Shown here: in pieces, positions 32,666-41,794 of the stretch | How the letters are laid out: every line of letters starts with the position of its first letter | Position numbering within the stretch: position 1 is the stretch's first letter | Assembly: GCA_025758065.1 (NCBI GenBank) | Contig: CP107199.1 | Span: forward strand, 1,723,501 to 1,787,500 | Length of the DNA: 64,000 nt | From: Lachnospiraceae bacterium | GTDB lineage: Bacteria > Bacillota > Clostridia > Lachnospirales > Lachnospiraceae | Reading direction: 5' to 3' | Position numbers and translations under genes: made by a program | Notes under the pieces: generated by a model | What the model was told of the DNA's origin: nothing | Seen by the model: only the letters and a program-made list of their open reading frames with translations | Databases searched by the model: none

Positions 32666-33397
32666 TTAAATCCACCCCCCATCCAACCCAATGATCTGTC
32701 CTGTAAGATAGGATTCTTTATAACCAAGATGATAAGCCAGATCAGCTACTTCTTCTGCTTTTCCAAGGCGTCCTGCCGGTATCTCATCTACCAGTGCGAT
32801 CAGTTCGTCTTCTTCCATCCACTGGTTCATTTCTGTGTCAATGGCGCCGCAGGCAATAGCATTGACCTGAATGTTGCTTGGCCCCAGTTCTTTGGCAAGA
32901 GCACGGGTCAGAGCGTTGATGCCGCCTTTGGTTGCAGAGTAAGCTGCTTCACAGGAAGCTCCTGCAACACCCCATACAGAGGAGATATTGATGATCTTTC
33001 CCTGTTTTTGGTGTACCATATAAGGGATCGCCAATTTGCAGCAGTTAAAAACAGAAGTTAAATTCATATGGAGAATTTTATCCCAGTCTTCACTGCTCAT
33101 ATCCTGAAGCAGTCCGATGTAGGAAACACCGGCATTATTTACCAGTACATCTATACCTCCAAACAGTTTCTTTATCTTTGCGAACAATTCTTTGCAGCAA
33201 GCCATATCCCCCATATCTCCCATATAGGCAAGACAAGGTACCTGATAATTCTCAATTTCTTTTTTTGTCTGCATCAGGCGGTCTTCATTGCGGATGCAGC
33301 TGATGGCTACATTATAGCCTTTCCGGGCAAATTTAATGGCAATGGCTTTTCCGATACCACGGGAAGCGCCGGTCACAAGTACAGTTTTTCTTGACAT
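32666..33397 (-). CDS. SDR-family oxidoreductase (FabG-like)
   Basis: The 243-residue short-chain dehydrogenase has GASRGIGKAIA (NADP-binding, about 10–20), NNAGVSYIG, catalytic Ser (INISSVWG) and YSATKGG (Tyr/Lys) and a C-terminal GQIIGLDGGWI. Resemblance to 3-oxoacyl-ACP reductase is clear, but a stand-alone copy away from the fab operon could serve another ketone or alcohol substrate. The stop lies 2 bp from the 3' end of the group II intron, so the intron landed just behind this gene. Confidence 0.85.
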   Translation of the reverse strand: MSRKTVLVTGASRGIGKAIAIKFARKGYNVAISCIRNEDRLMQTKKEIENYQVPCLAYMGDMGDMACCKELFAKIKKLFGGIDVLVNNAGVSYIGLLQDMSSEDWDKILHMNLTSVFNCCKLAIPYMVHQKQGKIINISSVWGVAGASCEAAYSATKGGINALTRALAKELGPSNIQVNAIACGAIDTEMNQWMEEDELIALVDEIPAGRLGKAEEVADLAYHLGYKESYLTGQIIGLDGGWI

Positions 33398-33550
33398 AAG
33401 CTCACGTTCCTTTCTGCATGTGTACAGTACTGTTTCTGTTCGCGTGCTCCGCGATCAGTGACGCAGTATTTGCTCCTTTTATTTTAGCACAGAATGGAGA
33501 GGTTGGCATATATCTGGTTGATCTGTAAAGAGAATTGTAAGAATTTGAAG

Positions 33551-33579
33551 TGCAACAATAGTAAAATCTATGCTATAAT
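33551..33579 (+). promoter_or_regulatory. trxB promoter with extended -10
   Basis: TGCTATAAT (33571–33579) is an extended -10 box; a weak -35 TGCAAC lies 17 bp upstream. It fires toward trxB at 33641 in the gap shared with the divergent reductase. Confidence 0.5.
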
Positions 33580-33640
33580 AATTACGAATTGGTTACAATA
33601 TATTAAGAGATAATGAAAAAATAGACAGGAAACAATAAAA

Positions 33641-34576
33641 ATGACATCACATATCTATGATCTGATCATAATCGGTTCAGGACCGGCCGGGCTTGCAGCA
33701 GCTGTATATGCCCAGAGAGCCTGTCTGGACACTCTGGTAATCGAACAATCTACGGTAAGCGGCGGACAGATATTAAATACCTATGAAGTGGATAATTATC
33801 CCGGATATCCCGGTATCAGCGGTTATGAGCTGGGAATGAAGCTGCGGGAACATGCAGATAAGCTGGGGGCACATTTTAAAGAAGATACGGTTTTAAAAAT
33901 AGAGGATAAAGGCCCGAAAGAAGTGAAAAGGGTCATTGGAATGAATGCGACCTATGAAGCCAGGGCACTGATCCTTGCAACAGGGGCATCTCATAAAAAA
34001 CTGGGGATCCCAGGGGAAACAGAACTGGCAGGAGCTGGTGTTTCTTACTGCGCTACCTGTGATGGTGCATTTTTCAGAAACAGGACCGTTGCTGTGATCG
34101 GTGGCGGTGATGTGGCAGTAGAAGATGCTGTTTTCCTGTCCCGTATGTGCAGCAAGGTATACCTGATACACAGGCGGGGAGAACTCCGGGCAGCAAAAAG
34201 CCTTCAAAACCAGTTGTTTTCAAAGGAAAATGTAGAAATCCTCTGGAATATGCAGGCTCAGGCCATAGAAGGAAACGGTACAGTAGAACGTCTGATCCTT
34301 TCAGAGAATGGTACAAGGAAAAAGAAAGAACTTTCCGTTCAAGGTGTGTTTATTGCTGTAGGAATACAGCCGGAAACAAAGGCTTTTGAAGGGATTGTGG
34401 ATATGGAACAGGGCTATATCAAAGCAGAGGAAGAAGGGATTACTTCTGTGCCTGGTATTTTCGCAGCAGGAGATGCAAGAACCAAGAAACTACGGCAGAT
34501 CGTTACAGCAGCGGCAGATGGAGCTAATGCAGTGACCAGTGCAGAGCAGTATCTGTCAGACTTAAAGAGAGGATAA
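33641..34576 (+). CDS. trxB: Thioredoxin reductase
   Basis: This 311-residue NADPH-dependent flavoenzyme has an FAD site (IIGSGPAGLAAAVYAQ, from about 10), the redox disulfide Cys137-Ala-Thr-Cys140 (SYCATCDGAFF), the NADPH site VIGGGDVAVEDA and the C-terminal FAD motif PGIFAAGDART. It reduces thioredoxin in the cytoplasm. No thioredoxin gene is adjacent. Eight bp separate it from the downstream cell-wall hydrolase gene, so they are probably co-transcribed. Confidence 0.9.
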   Translation: MTSHIYDLIIIGSGPAGLAAAVYAQRACLDTLVIEQSTVSGGQILNTYEVDNYPGYPGISGYELGMKLREHADKLGAHFKEDTVLKIEDKGPKEVKRVIGMNATYEARALILATGASHKKLGIPGETELAGAGVSYCATCDGAFFRNRTVAVIGGGDVAVEDAVFLSRMCSKVYLIHRRGELRAAKSLQNQLFSKENVEILWNMQAQAIEGNGTVERLILSENGTRKKKELSVQGVFIAVGIQPETKAFEGIVDMEQGYIKAEEEGITSVPGIFAAGDARTKKLRQIVTAAADGANAVTSAEQYLSDLKRG

Positions 34577-34584
34577 GAATACCG

Positions 34585-36216
34585 ATGAACACATGGAAAA
34601 AATTACTGATCATCAGTGGAATGTGCAGTCTTGCAGGTGTGATACCGGCTTTTGCATCCACAAATCTGGAAACAGGTTCCTCTCTTGCAGGAATTTCCGT
34701 AGCACTTAACAATTATTATGCAGGAAATACACAGCCTGAAAAGAAACTGGCATCTTCCTACGATCAGTTAGAGGCAACAGCAAAGAATAACAGCAGCGTG
34801 ACAAAAGCGGCAGCAGAGACAAAAGCCGCAGCATCAGCAACTTCAAATACAAAGGCAGAAACGAAAGCCCAGACATCTTCCGGAGCCAAAGCAGAGACAA
34901 AAGCAGCAGCCCCAAAGGAAACAAAAGCAGCTGCTTCACAGACAAAGGCGGCATCCTCCTATGATAATATTGCAGTATCCAAAGTAAGCGGATCTGTTAA
35001 TATCCGTACAGAGGCTAATACCACCAGTTCCGTTACAGGAAAGATATACAATGATTGTGCAGCTACCATTTTGGACACAGTAGAAGGGGAAGGCGGAAAA
35101 TGGTATAAGATCCAGTCTGGTTCTGTAACCGGCTATATTAAATCCGAATATTTTGTTACAGGGCAGAAGGCAGAGACCAAGGCAAAAGAAGTAGGAAAGA
35201 CCTATGGAACTGTAGTAGATACTACAAGCCTTCGTTTAAGGGAAAGTCCGGATCTGACCAGCAAAACCCTGACTCTTTTATCAGAAGGAGCCCAGTATTC
35301 CGTTGTAGGCCAGGAAGGTGATTTCTTAAAAGTATCTGTAGACACAGACCTGGAAGGCTATGTATTCAAAGACTACATGAAGACCAGCGTGGAATTTAAT
35401 AAAGCTGTTTCAGTAGAGGAAGAAAAGGCGAAAGAAGAAGATGAGGCCAAACGCAAAGAAGAAGCGGATAAGGCTATAAAAGAATTAGAAGCTGCAAAGA
35501 AAGCGGAAAGCAAGGCAGCACAGACAAAAGCCGGAACAACAGCATCAAAGAAAGAAACAGAAGCTGCAAAGACCGAAACAACGGCTGCTCCAAAAGCAGA
35601 GACCCAGAAAGAAACTGCAAAAGAGACAGAAGCAGCGGTCAAAGTCATTGCAGCCAATCCTGAAAAGGCGGAGGATGTGACAGTGGCAGCCCCAACTGTA
35701 AAACAGGAAACAAAAGCAGAAACTAAGATAGAGACAAAAGCGGAAACAAAAGCAGAAACCATAGTAGAAGCAAAAACAGAGACCAAACCGGAAGGTCCTG
35801 GTACAAAGAAGGAGACAAGCTCTTCTAAGAGTACCGAAAGCTCTTCCGTAGAAACAGCCTCCAGAACTGCCCTGATCGCTTATGCACAGCAGTTTTTAGG
35901 AAATCCATATGTATATGGAGGTACCAGTCTGACCAAAGGTGCTGACTGTTCCGGTTTCGTTATGAGTGTATTCTCTCATTTCGGTATCAGTACAGGCCGA
36001 AGCTCCAGAGACCAGGCGGCCAGAGGAAAGACGATCCCAGTCAGCGAAGTAAAGCCGGGAGATCTGTTATTCTATGCCAGCGGAAGCTATATCAACCATG
36101 TAGGTATTTATGTAGGAAATGGAAAGATCATCCACTCCAGTACACCTGCAACAGGTATCTGTTACACACCATCAAATTACAGAACACCTTGCAAGGCAGT
36201 TACATTTTTTGACTGA
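34585..36216 (+). CDS. Secreted NlpC/P60 cell-wall hydrolase with SH3 domains
   Basis: A 543-residue exported protein: signal peptide (1–24, KKLLIISGMCSLAGVIPAFA), Ala/Lys/Thr/Glu-rich spacer, two bacterial SH3 domains (about 132–195 and 207–265), a long charged spacer rich in ETKAETKA units (about 270–420), and a C-terminal NlpC/P60 peptidase with Cys455 (GADCSGFV), His505 (INHVGIY) and His517 (IIHSS). It should cleave peptidoglycan stem peptides outside the membrane; the spacer probably spans the wall. A terminator follows. Confidence 0.9.
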   Translation: MNTWKKLLIISGMCSLAGVIPAFASTNLETGSSLAGISVALNNYYAGNTQPEKKLASSYDQLEATAKNNSSVTKAAAETKAAASATSNTKAETKAQTSSGAKAETKAAAPKETKAAASQTKAASSYDNIAVSKVSGSVNIRTEANTTSSVTGKIYNDCAATILDTVEGEGGKWYKIQSGSVTGYIKSEYFVTGQKAETKAKEVGKTYGTVVDTTSLRLRESPDLTSKTLTLLSEGAQYSVVGQEGDFLKVSVDTDLEGYVFKDYMKTSVEFNKAVSVEEEKAKEEDEAKRKEEADKAIKELEAAKKAESKAAQTKAGTTASKKETEAAKTETTAAPKAETQKETAKETEAAVKVIAANPEKAEDVTVAAPTVKQETKAETKIETKAETKAETIVEAKTETKPEGPGTKKETSSSKSTESSSVETASRTALIAYAQQFLGNPYVYGGTSLTKGADCSGFVMSVFSHFGISTGRSSRDQAARGKTIPVSEVKPGDLLFYASGSYINHVGIYVGNGKIIHSSTPATGICYTPSNYRTPCKAVTFFD

Positions 36217-36274
36217 TTCTGATCAAAGGTACATAATCATATAACTAAATGTGTGCGAAAGAGCATATGAAAAT

Positions 36275-36306
36275 GGGGAGCCAAAACTGGCTCCCCTAAT
36301 TGTTTT
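36275..36306 (+). terminator. Rho-independent terminator after the NlpC/P60 gene
   Basis: GGGGAGCCA (36275–36283) pairs perfectly with TGGCTCCCC (36288–36296), followed by TAATTGTTTT. Confidence 0.85.
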
Positions 36307-36339
36307 ATGAAATTTTAAAAGTTGTCAGAACCTGCTTTT

Positions 36340-36530
36340 TACTATGAAAGTCCCGGACGGCAGCCGCGAATGAGCCATGCTTGCATGAGCGAATTCACGG
36401 GTATCGGACGGGCAAGCCGGTATGAGCAAGGAGCGCGATAGCGCGGATTGCGAATGCTGGCGACGATTGCGGGAGCACCAAAGGTGCGGAGCAATCGGCT
36501 TTCATGAATGGTGATGCCTGCGTCAGCAGG
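36340..36530. repeat. GC-rich, hairpin-dense intergenic element
   Basis: The stretch is clearly more GC-rich than its flanks and contains successive small palindromes: GCATGCTTGCATGAGC, GCGCGATAGCGCGG, CACCAAAGGTG and the stem ATGCCTGC/GCAGGCAT (36511–36530). The last may terminate hpf transcription (minus strand). Frames across it are open by chance; no gene is supported. It resembles a dispersed intergenic repeat, but no second copy is in this window. Confidence 0.5.
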
Positions 36531-36539
36531 CATGTCCGT

Positions 36540-37073
36540 TTAGAATTCAGGCTCGATCAGTCCATATGTACCATTTTTACGCTTGTACACTACATTTACC
36601 TGTTCTGTTTCGGAGTTGAGGAATACGAAGAAAGTATGTCCTAACATCTCCATCTGAAGGCATGCTTCTTCAGGATTTACTGGCTTCATAGCAAATTTTT
36701 TGGTCTTAACGATCTGGATATCATCTTCATAAGAAGTATCTTCCTCATCCTCGATAAAAGCCTGGGAGAATGCAAGTGCACTCTGCTTCTTGTCGATGAG
36801 TTTCTTTTTATATCTGCGGATCTGGCGCTCGATGATCTCTTCTACCAGATCAATGGATACATACATATCGGTGCTGCTTTCTTCAGCACGGATGGTATTA
36901 CCTTTAACTGGAATGGTCACCTCAATTTTCTGTTGGTCTTTCTGGGCGCTGAGCGCTACGATCACTTCGGTGTCAGGAGTGAAAAAGTGTTCCAGCTTTC
37001 CGATCTTCTTTTCAACGGCTGCTTTCAAACCTGGAGTTACCTCAATATTTCGTCCTGTTATGGTATAACGCAT
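36540..37073 (-). CDS. hpf: Ribosome hibernation promoting factor, long form
   Basis: This 177-residue protein has the N-terminal HPF/RaiA domain (MRYTITGRNIEVTPGLKAAV to about residue 105), a linker, and the C-terminal dimerisation domain (KKFAMKPVNPEEACLQMEML, VVYKRKNGTYGLIEPEF) of the long HPF that joins 70S ribosomes into 100S dimers. ATG 37073 is 9 bp after AAGGAG; two ATGs upstream are too close to or before the ribosome site. hpf next to secA and prfB is the ancestral order, here split by the composite insertion. Confidence 0.95.
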   Translation of the reverse strand: MRYTITGRNIEVTPGLKAAVEKKIGKLEHFFTPDTEVIVALSAQKDQQKIEVTIPVKGNTIRAEESSTDMYVSIDLVEEIIERQIRRYKKKLIDKKQSALAFSQAFIEDEEDTSYEDDIQIVKTKKFAMKPVNPEEACLQMEMLGHTFFVFLNSETEQVNVVYKRKNGTYGLIEPEF

Positions 37074-37349
37074 AATCATCAACTCCTTTTTCTGAGATAT
37101 GAACATTATATCATGTTTATTGTAAAATTACAACTAAAATTCTGAAATTGACTAATAATTTATCTTAATTTTTTATAAAAAAAGTATATGGGAGATGCAA
37201 AAGAATATTGAATTATTAATAAGGGACATTTGAAAATGTCAATAGGAACAGCGTATATTTTGGTCAGAAACAGCAGATTTATAAGATATATACAAAAAAG
37301 AAAGAAAGGACAAATGTAAAGGAGGTGTAAAAAAGAACAAGTAAAAATA

Positions 37350-37470
37350 TGTGGATAATGTGGATAAGTCGGTGTATAACTAGAAAATCCAGAAAAACCG
37401 ACAAAATCTGATGTGGATAACTCTGGGGGAAAACTTTGTGGATAACTGTGGACAATGTGGATGTGCACAA
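37350..37470. other. Cluster of DnaA boxes (oriC-like)
   Basis: The DnaA-box sequence TGTGGATAA occurs exactly at 37350–37358, 37359–37367, 37412–37420 and 37437–37445, with near matches TGTGGACAA (37447–37455), TGTGGATGT (37456–37464) and TGTGCACAA (37462–37470). All perfect copies share one orientation. A strongly AT-rich stretch lies beside it (about 37100–37330). This is the density expected of a replication origin or a DnaA-titrating locus; no dnaA gene is adjacent. Confidence 0.7.
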
Positions 37471-37491
37471 AACCGAACATACTTTTTGTGC

Positions 37492-37565
37492 AAGATGTCT
37501 GGTTTACCATAATAAGTGAGGAAATGTAAACTTTTTATGAAGTCGTTGAATTAATTTACGTCAAG
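37492..37565. repeat. 74-bp direct repeat, left copy (target duplication)
   Basis: This sequence, starting AAGATGTCTGGTTTACCATA and ending TTACGTCAAG, is repeated exactly at 47231–47304. The two copies directly abut the outer ends of the IS1634 composite element. IS1634-family elements are known for unusually long target duplications. Confidence 0.9.
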
Positions 37566-39496
37566 CCTGACTTTCGGAGTTGAAGTATAAAACATGGTGC
37601 TAAGCCAAGGATTAAAACCTGTGGCTTAGCATTTTTTTGATGTCTCCTTCGTTCAAAAAATACGATGTCAGTGGTAAGCTGCACAGCTCTGACAATTCCC
37701 TGATAAATGATGTACCATGCGATAGATTTATATATTTTCTGTCTGATATTTTGGCAACTCTGAAGTCACGTACGAATTCAAACAGCTCTTCGGAACTATA
37801 ACCATTTTTTAATATCTTGAACTGCAGTAATCTTGTCAGTAATACGGCCAGATAGCAGATTAAAAAATGTCCAACAATGGTATCCTGTTTTTGCAAGTAT
37901 ACCGGTCTGGCATCCAGCTGTGACTTCATGATCCGGAAGGATTCTTCTATTCTCCAGAGATTGTGGTATGCATTGTAGACATCCTTATCTTTCATGGAAA
38001 TCTCGGAAGTGACCAGCATGTTGTATCCGGCAAGCTCCAGGGATTTTTGAATGAGTTCCTCATTCATGGTGACTTTTACTTTACCATCTGTGTCGTTGCC
38101 CTTTTTATCTGCAGCAGTAAAAATGACATATTTTGCAGAATCACCATACTCGGATTTTTTAGCCTGCGAAGCTTTCAGAAGCCTTGCTTTTTCAACTTCT
38201 TTATTAATTTCGTAGATCTGTTTTTTGGCAAGTTTTGGATTGAAAGTAACAATCCTTTTTTCTGTGATCCGGAACTTTTTTAAAGAGCCTGTTTCAGACT
38301 CGGTAAATTTATATTCAAATTCATCTACACATTCCTTAATGCGATACAAAGTCTCCCCGGCAGCATTTTTTACATCCCTGTAATTATTAGGGAGCAGTAC
38401 CCAGGTCTTTTCCGTTTCCGGAAGCATCTTTACGGACTTAGAGAAAATATATCCATCCCCATTTTTGAGCGCATGGAAGATATTTTCAGCACAATTCAAC
38501 CCTTTGTCGGCGATCTGTATGGTTCTGCCGGACACAGAGTTTCTCTTTTTCAAATCATCAATGATATTTCTGATCACCGGCTTTTCACTCTGATTGCCCG
38601 GAAACAGCTTCATGCCGATGGGAATCTGATTTGCATCAAGCAGGAGTCCCAGACCAACAATCGGTTCTTTTCTGTTTTCCTTGGAAGGTCCTTTTTTCCG
38701 GAAATCATCTTCCCTGTCGATCTCAAAGTAAAAGTTAGTGCAGTCAAAGTAAGTATGAGAGGTATCAAACTGATACATCTGTTGGATCTGATGATTGTAG
38801 ATTTCAATGATCTTTTCGTATTCGCAACCGATATACTCCAGCCCGTCATAGAGCTGGTTTAAAGAAAAATCGTAGGATTCAAAAAGCTTTGGAATCACTT
38901 CGTCATAAGTCTTTGATTTTGAACATGGCTGGACAAGCCTTGCGTAAACAAGGGCAGAGATCATGTCAAAAACATTAAAGCGGAAGTCAGTAGCGGTCTG
39001 CATGAGATCAATATACTTTTTGACAGAAAGCTTGTCGTTAATGTTTTTCATCGGGAAATAGCCAATGAGTTTTTCCGGCGAATCATCTGAAATCTGCTTC
39101 GCTTTTTTTGCGGCTTTTGCAGCATTTGCTTCCTGGTTCAGTCTGATAACTTCTTCTTTGTAGAAGGAGATAGGATCGTCAATGCCCTTTGCCTGAAGCT
39201 CATGAACATAACCAATAGGTTTATAAGCCTTGTGGGCAGTATGCCTGCGTTCAGGATCGTAAAAGCTTGAATAAATCTGAAGATAAGTACCTTTTTTGTT
39301 GTTAGTTTTTTTAAGAAAATATGCCATAAAAGTCACCCTCTTATAGTATAGCACCATAGCACCATAAAAGCAAGTATAAAAAAGAAAATTTGTCAAGTTT
39401 TTAAAACAAAGAAAAAAGCCAGCAAATATGCTGACTTGAGGATAAAATATATTTCATTAACTCTCAAAAAATAAAGTGCTAAATCCTAAAGACGGG
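37566..39496 (-). mobile_element. IS1634-family insertion sequence, complete
   Basis: The 1931-bp element has imperfect terminal repeats: CCTGACTTTCGGAGTT at the left and, read inward from the right, CCCGTCTTTAGGATTT (12 of 16 match). The right boundary is set by the second copy at 47027–47230, which ends at the same base. Confidence 0.85.
37612..39327 (-). CDS. IS1634-family (IS4 superfamily) transposase
   Basis: A 571-residue DDE transposase from ATG 39327 (MAYFLKKTNNKKGTYLQIYS) behind GAGGGTGA; an upstream ATG (39396) lies in the promoter region. Visible family segments are HTYFDCTNFYFEIDREDDFR (first Asp), TIQIADKGLNCAENI (second Asp), and the YREK-like YNAYHNLWRIEESFRIMKSQ carrying the Glu. 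It appears intact. A poly-T-flanked hairpin (GTGCTAAGCC/GGCTTAGCA, about 37596–37632) ends its transcript. Confidence 0.9.
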   Translation of the reverse strand: MAYFLKKTNNKKGTYLQIYSSFYDPERRHTAHKAYKPIGYVHELQAKGIDDPISFYKEEVIRLNQEANAAKAAKKAKQISDDSPEKLIGYFPMKNINDKLSVKKYIDLMQTATDFRFNVFDMISALVYARLVQPCSKSKTYDEVIPKLFESYDFSLNQLYDGLEYIGCEYEKIIEIYNHQIQQMYQFDTSHTYFDCTNFYFEIDREDDFRKKGPSKENRKEPIVGLGLLLDANQIPIGMKLFPGNQSEKPVIRNIIDDLKKRNSVSGRTIQIADKGLNCAENIFHALKNGDGYIFSKSVKMLPETEKTWVLLPNNYRDVKNAAGETLYRIKECVDEFEYKFTESETGSLKKFRITEKRIVTFNPKLAKKQIYEINKEVEKARLLKASQAKKSEYGDSAKYVIFTAADKKGNDTDGKVKVTMNEELIQKSLELAGYNMLVTSEISMKDKDVYNAYHNLWRIEESFRIMKSQLDARPVYLQKQDTIVGHFLICYLAVLLTRLLQFKILKNGYSSEELFEFVRDFRVAKISDRKYINLSHGTSFIRELSELCSLPLTSYFLNEGDIKKMLSHRF

Positions 39497-39614
39497 CACT
39501 ATAAAAATCATAAAATTTGACAAAAAAATAAGCCGTAAATGGCTTAAATAAAGGATTTGTATTAAAACACTAAAAAAAGAAGTGTAAAACTCCCGACAAA
39601 AAAGAAAAAAGTAC

Positions 39615-39685
39615 TTGCAAATTTGTGCTACATGTATATAATAAGACTTATAAAATCATATAATGATATATAATCAATTATCATT
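39615..39685 (+). promoter_or_regulatory. PTS operon promoter and operator
   Basis: TTGCAA (39615–39620), 16 bp, TATAAT (39637–39642). Just downstream, AATGATA (39662–39668) and TATCATT (39679–39685) form an inverted repeat. The same half-site ATGATA/TATCAT occurs in front of the gntR gene (46957–46981), so both are candidate sites of that regulator. The remaining gene-free stretch from 39497 is AT-rich and shows nothing else. Confidence 0.6.
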
Positions 39686-39699
39686 TTTAAGGAGGAATT

Positions 39700-40677
39700 A
39701 TGAGAGACTTACATGCATCACAGATTAAGGCCGCAGTTGAGGCAGTGAAAGCCAGAAAGGAGGTCAATGAGGTTTATTTCGTCGCTTGTGGCGGATCCCA
39801 GGCAGTGCTTATGGCTGGACAGTATATGTTCGATAAGGAGAGTTCGATCCCTTCCCACGTATACACCGCGAACGAGTTCGTATATGATACGCCGAAGCGT
39901 CTCAATGAGAACTCCGTCGTGATTTCCTGCTCACATTCCGGAAACACACCGGAGACCGTAGAGGCAACGAAGCTTGCACGTTCCAAGGGCGCCCTTACGA
40001 TCTGCTTATCCAACCTCGAGGGTTCTCCACTCTGGGAGGCAGCAGAGTATCCTGTTCACTATGACTGGGGTAAGGAAGTAAGCGATTCTGATAAGAATAA
40101 GGGTATCCTTTACGGCTTACTTTTCAGCCTTCTTTCCGTACTCGCTCCAGATGCGAAGTGGGATGTATGCCTGAAGGAGCTCGAGAAGCTGACCGATCTT
40201 TCTGCACAGGCGAAGGCACAGTACGATGCACAGGCGAAGGCATGGGCGAAGCGCAACAAGCGTGAGAAGACCATCTACACCATCGGCAGCGGCATCAACT
40301 ATGGTGAGGTTTACTCCACCGCGATGTGCTGGTTCATGGAGATGCAGTGGATCAACTCCGGATGCATCCACTCCGGTGAGTACTTCCATGGCCCGTTCGA
40401 GGTAACCGATTATGATGTTCCATTCATGCTTGTAAAGTCCATCGGTCACACCAGACACCTCGATGAGCGTGTAGAGAACTTCGCAAAGAAGTTTACAGAG
40501 GATCTGCTCGTACTCGATCAGAAGGATCTCGATCTTTCTACGGTAGCTGATGAGGCGAAGCCATATGTTGCAGCCATCCTTACCGGCGTGGTGATCCGTC
40601 ACTTCGTAGAGGCGATCGCCTTCGAGCGTGGTCACTCACTCGATGTTCGTCGTTATATGTGGCAGATGCAGTACTAA
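39700..40677 (+). CDS. SIS-domain sugar isomerase/deglycase (FrlB-like)
   Basis: The 325-residue protein has two SIS halves: EVYFVACGGSQAVLMAGQYM with ISCSHSGNTPETVEATKLA, then IYTIGSGINYGEVYSTAMCW and NSGCIHSGEYFHGPFEVTD. The latter resembles fructoselysine/glucoselysine-6-phosphate deglycases and, more distantly, GlmS isomerase domains. Beside a mannose-family PTS it most probably cleaves or isomerises the imported phosphorylated amino-sugar or fructosamine in the cytoplasm. Start behind AAGGAGG. It is the first gene of the operon. Exact substrate is unproven. Confidence 0.75.
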   Translation: MRDLHASQIKAAVEAVKARKEVNEVYFVACGGSQAVLMAGQYMFDKESSIPSHVYTANEFVYDTPKRLNENSVVISCSHSGNTPETVEATKLARSKGALTICLSNLEGSPLWEAAEYPVHYDWGKEVSDSDKNKGILYGLLFSLLSVLAPDAKWDVCLKELEKLTDLSAQAKAQYDAQAKAWAKRNKREKTIYTIGSGINYGEVYSTAMCWFMEMQWINSGCIHSGEYFHGPFEVTDYDVPFMLVKSIGHTRHLDERVENFAKKFTEDLLVLDQKDLDLSTVADEAKPYVAAILTGVVIRHFVEAIAFERGHSLDVRRYMWQMQY

Positions 40678-40701
40678 GATACAGTACGAAGAGGAAAATA
40701 T

Positions 40702-41388
40702 ATGTCGCTTAAACTGGTTATTTTTGATGTAGATGGACTGCTGCTCGATACAGAGAGGGTATGGCAGGATGTATGGTATGATACGGCAAGAGACTTCGGG
40801 ATCGACGACTGGAAGAGAGAGGACTTTCTGAATGTGGTTGGTCGCAGTGGACAGCCGGTGTATGATTACATGGAAGAGTTGTTCCGTGGACGCTGCTCCA
40901 CAGAGGAATTCATGAAAGTCGCCCGTCAGCATGGAGTAGAGCGTCTGGAGCGTGAGCTCACCGCAAAACCGGGTGCCGTGGAACTCCTGAACTGCATCAA
41001 AAAGGCCGGACTTCCGTGTGCGGTAGCGACCGCCACCAGTCGATCACTGACGGAGGAGCGCCTGACTCGCTTACAGCTCATACAGTACTTTGACTATATC
41101 TGCTGTGGTGATGAGGTCGTCGAGCGGAAGCCTTCGCCGGAAGCGTACCTGAAGGTGCTTGCGAAGATGAATACAGCACCGGAGGATGCACTGGTTTTCG
41201 AAGACTCGAAGGTGGGCGTCCAGGCAGCCTGGAATGCCAGGATCCCGGTCATCATGGTGCCGGATCTGATGCCGCCGACGGAAGTCCAGAAGCGACAGGC
41301 CATAAAGATTATCGCCTCTTTATCAGAGGCTGTTCCAATCATAGAAGAATTAAGTAAGGATGGTACGAAACATGAAAGATGCATTTGA
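40702..41388 (+). CDS. HAD-superfamily phosphatase/phosphomutase
   Basis: This 228-residue HAD protein has motif I FDVDGLLLDTE (about 8–18), motif II ATATSRSLTEERL, and motif III/IV VERKPSPEAY and VFEDSKVGVQAA. It is of the beta-phosphoglucomutase-like subgroup, with a helical cap at about 20–90. In the operon it may dephosphorylate a product or an inhibitory sugar phosphate; fructosamine operons do not usually carry it. It overlaps the IIA gene by 17 bp. Confidence 0.8.
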   Translation: MSLKLVIFDVDGLLLDTERVWQDVWYDTARDFGIDDWKREDFLNVVGRSGQPVYDYMEELFRGRCSTEEFMKVARQHGVERLERELTAKPGAVELLNCIKKAGLPCAVATATSRSLTEERLTRLQLIQYFDYICCGDEVVERKPSPEAYLKVLAKMNTAPEDALVFEDSKVGVQAAWNARIPVIMVPDLMPPTEVQKRQAIKIIASLSEAVPIIEELSKDGTKHERCI

Positions 41389-41794
41389 TGTGCTGATGAT
41401 TACACATGCAGGATTGTGCAAGGGATATGCAGATGCATTGAAGCTGATCCTGGATATCGACGAGGATGATTTCGGGACGCTGTCGTTCGAAAACGGAGAG
41501 TCACTGGATGACTTTTCAGAAGCAATCCGTGCGACGATCGAGGAGAGATATAAGGATCGGAATCTGGTCGTCCTTCTGGACCTTCCGGGAGGATCGCCGG
41601 CGAATACCGCCTTACCATTCATGAGCTCGTCGAGAAAACTGATCGCGGGTGTAAATCTCCCGCTGGTACTGGAAATCATGGCAATGAAGAAGAGCGGTAC
41701 GACATGGGAGGAGCTGGACCTCGATGATACCTGTAAGAGTGCAGCCCAGAGCATCGTACTGTACAACAACTTTTTAAATGGAGGAAATGTATGA
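41372..41794 (+). CDS. PTS EIIA component, mannose family
   Basis: About 140 residues starting at ATG 41372 (MKDAFDVLMITHAGLCKGYA), 8 bp after AAGGATGG; an in-frame ATG 12 bp earlier overlaps that site. His12 in ITHAG is the phosphorylation site. LLDLPGGSPANTALPF is the characteristic IIA(Man) segment. It receives phosphate from HPr and passes it to IIB. It overlaps IIB by 4 bp. Confidence 0.85.
   Translation: MKDAFDVLMITHAGLCKGYADALKLILDIDEDDFGTLSFENGESLDDFSEAIRATIEERYKDRNLVVLLDLPGGSPANTALPFMSSSRKLIAGVNLPLVLEIMAMKKSGTTWEELDLDDTCKSAAQSIVLYNNFLNGGNV

Noticed and set aside
34800..35800. Repetitive DNA in the NlpC/P60 gene suggesting a repeat array or CRISPR
   Set aside because: The repeats are short ETKA codon units of a wall-spanning linker with no constant repeat/spacer structure.
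36342..36533. 63-codon minus-strand ORF
   Set aside because: It runs through the palindromic GC-rich element, has no ribosome site, and its composition follows the repeats.
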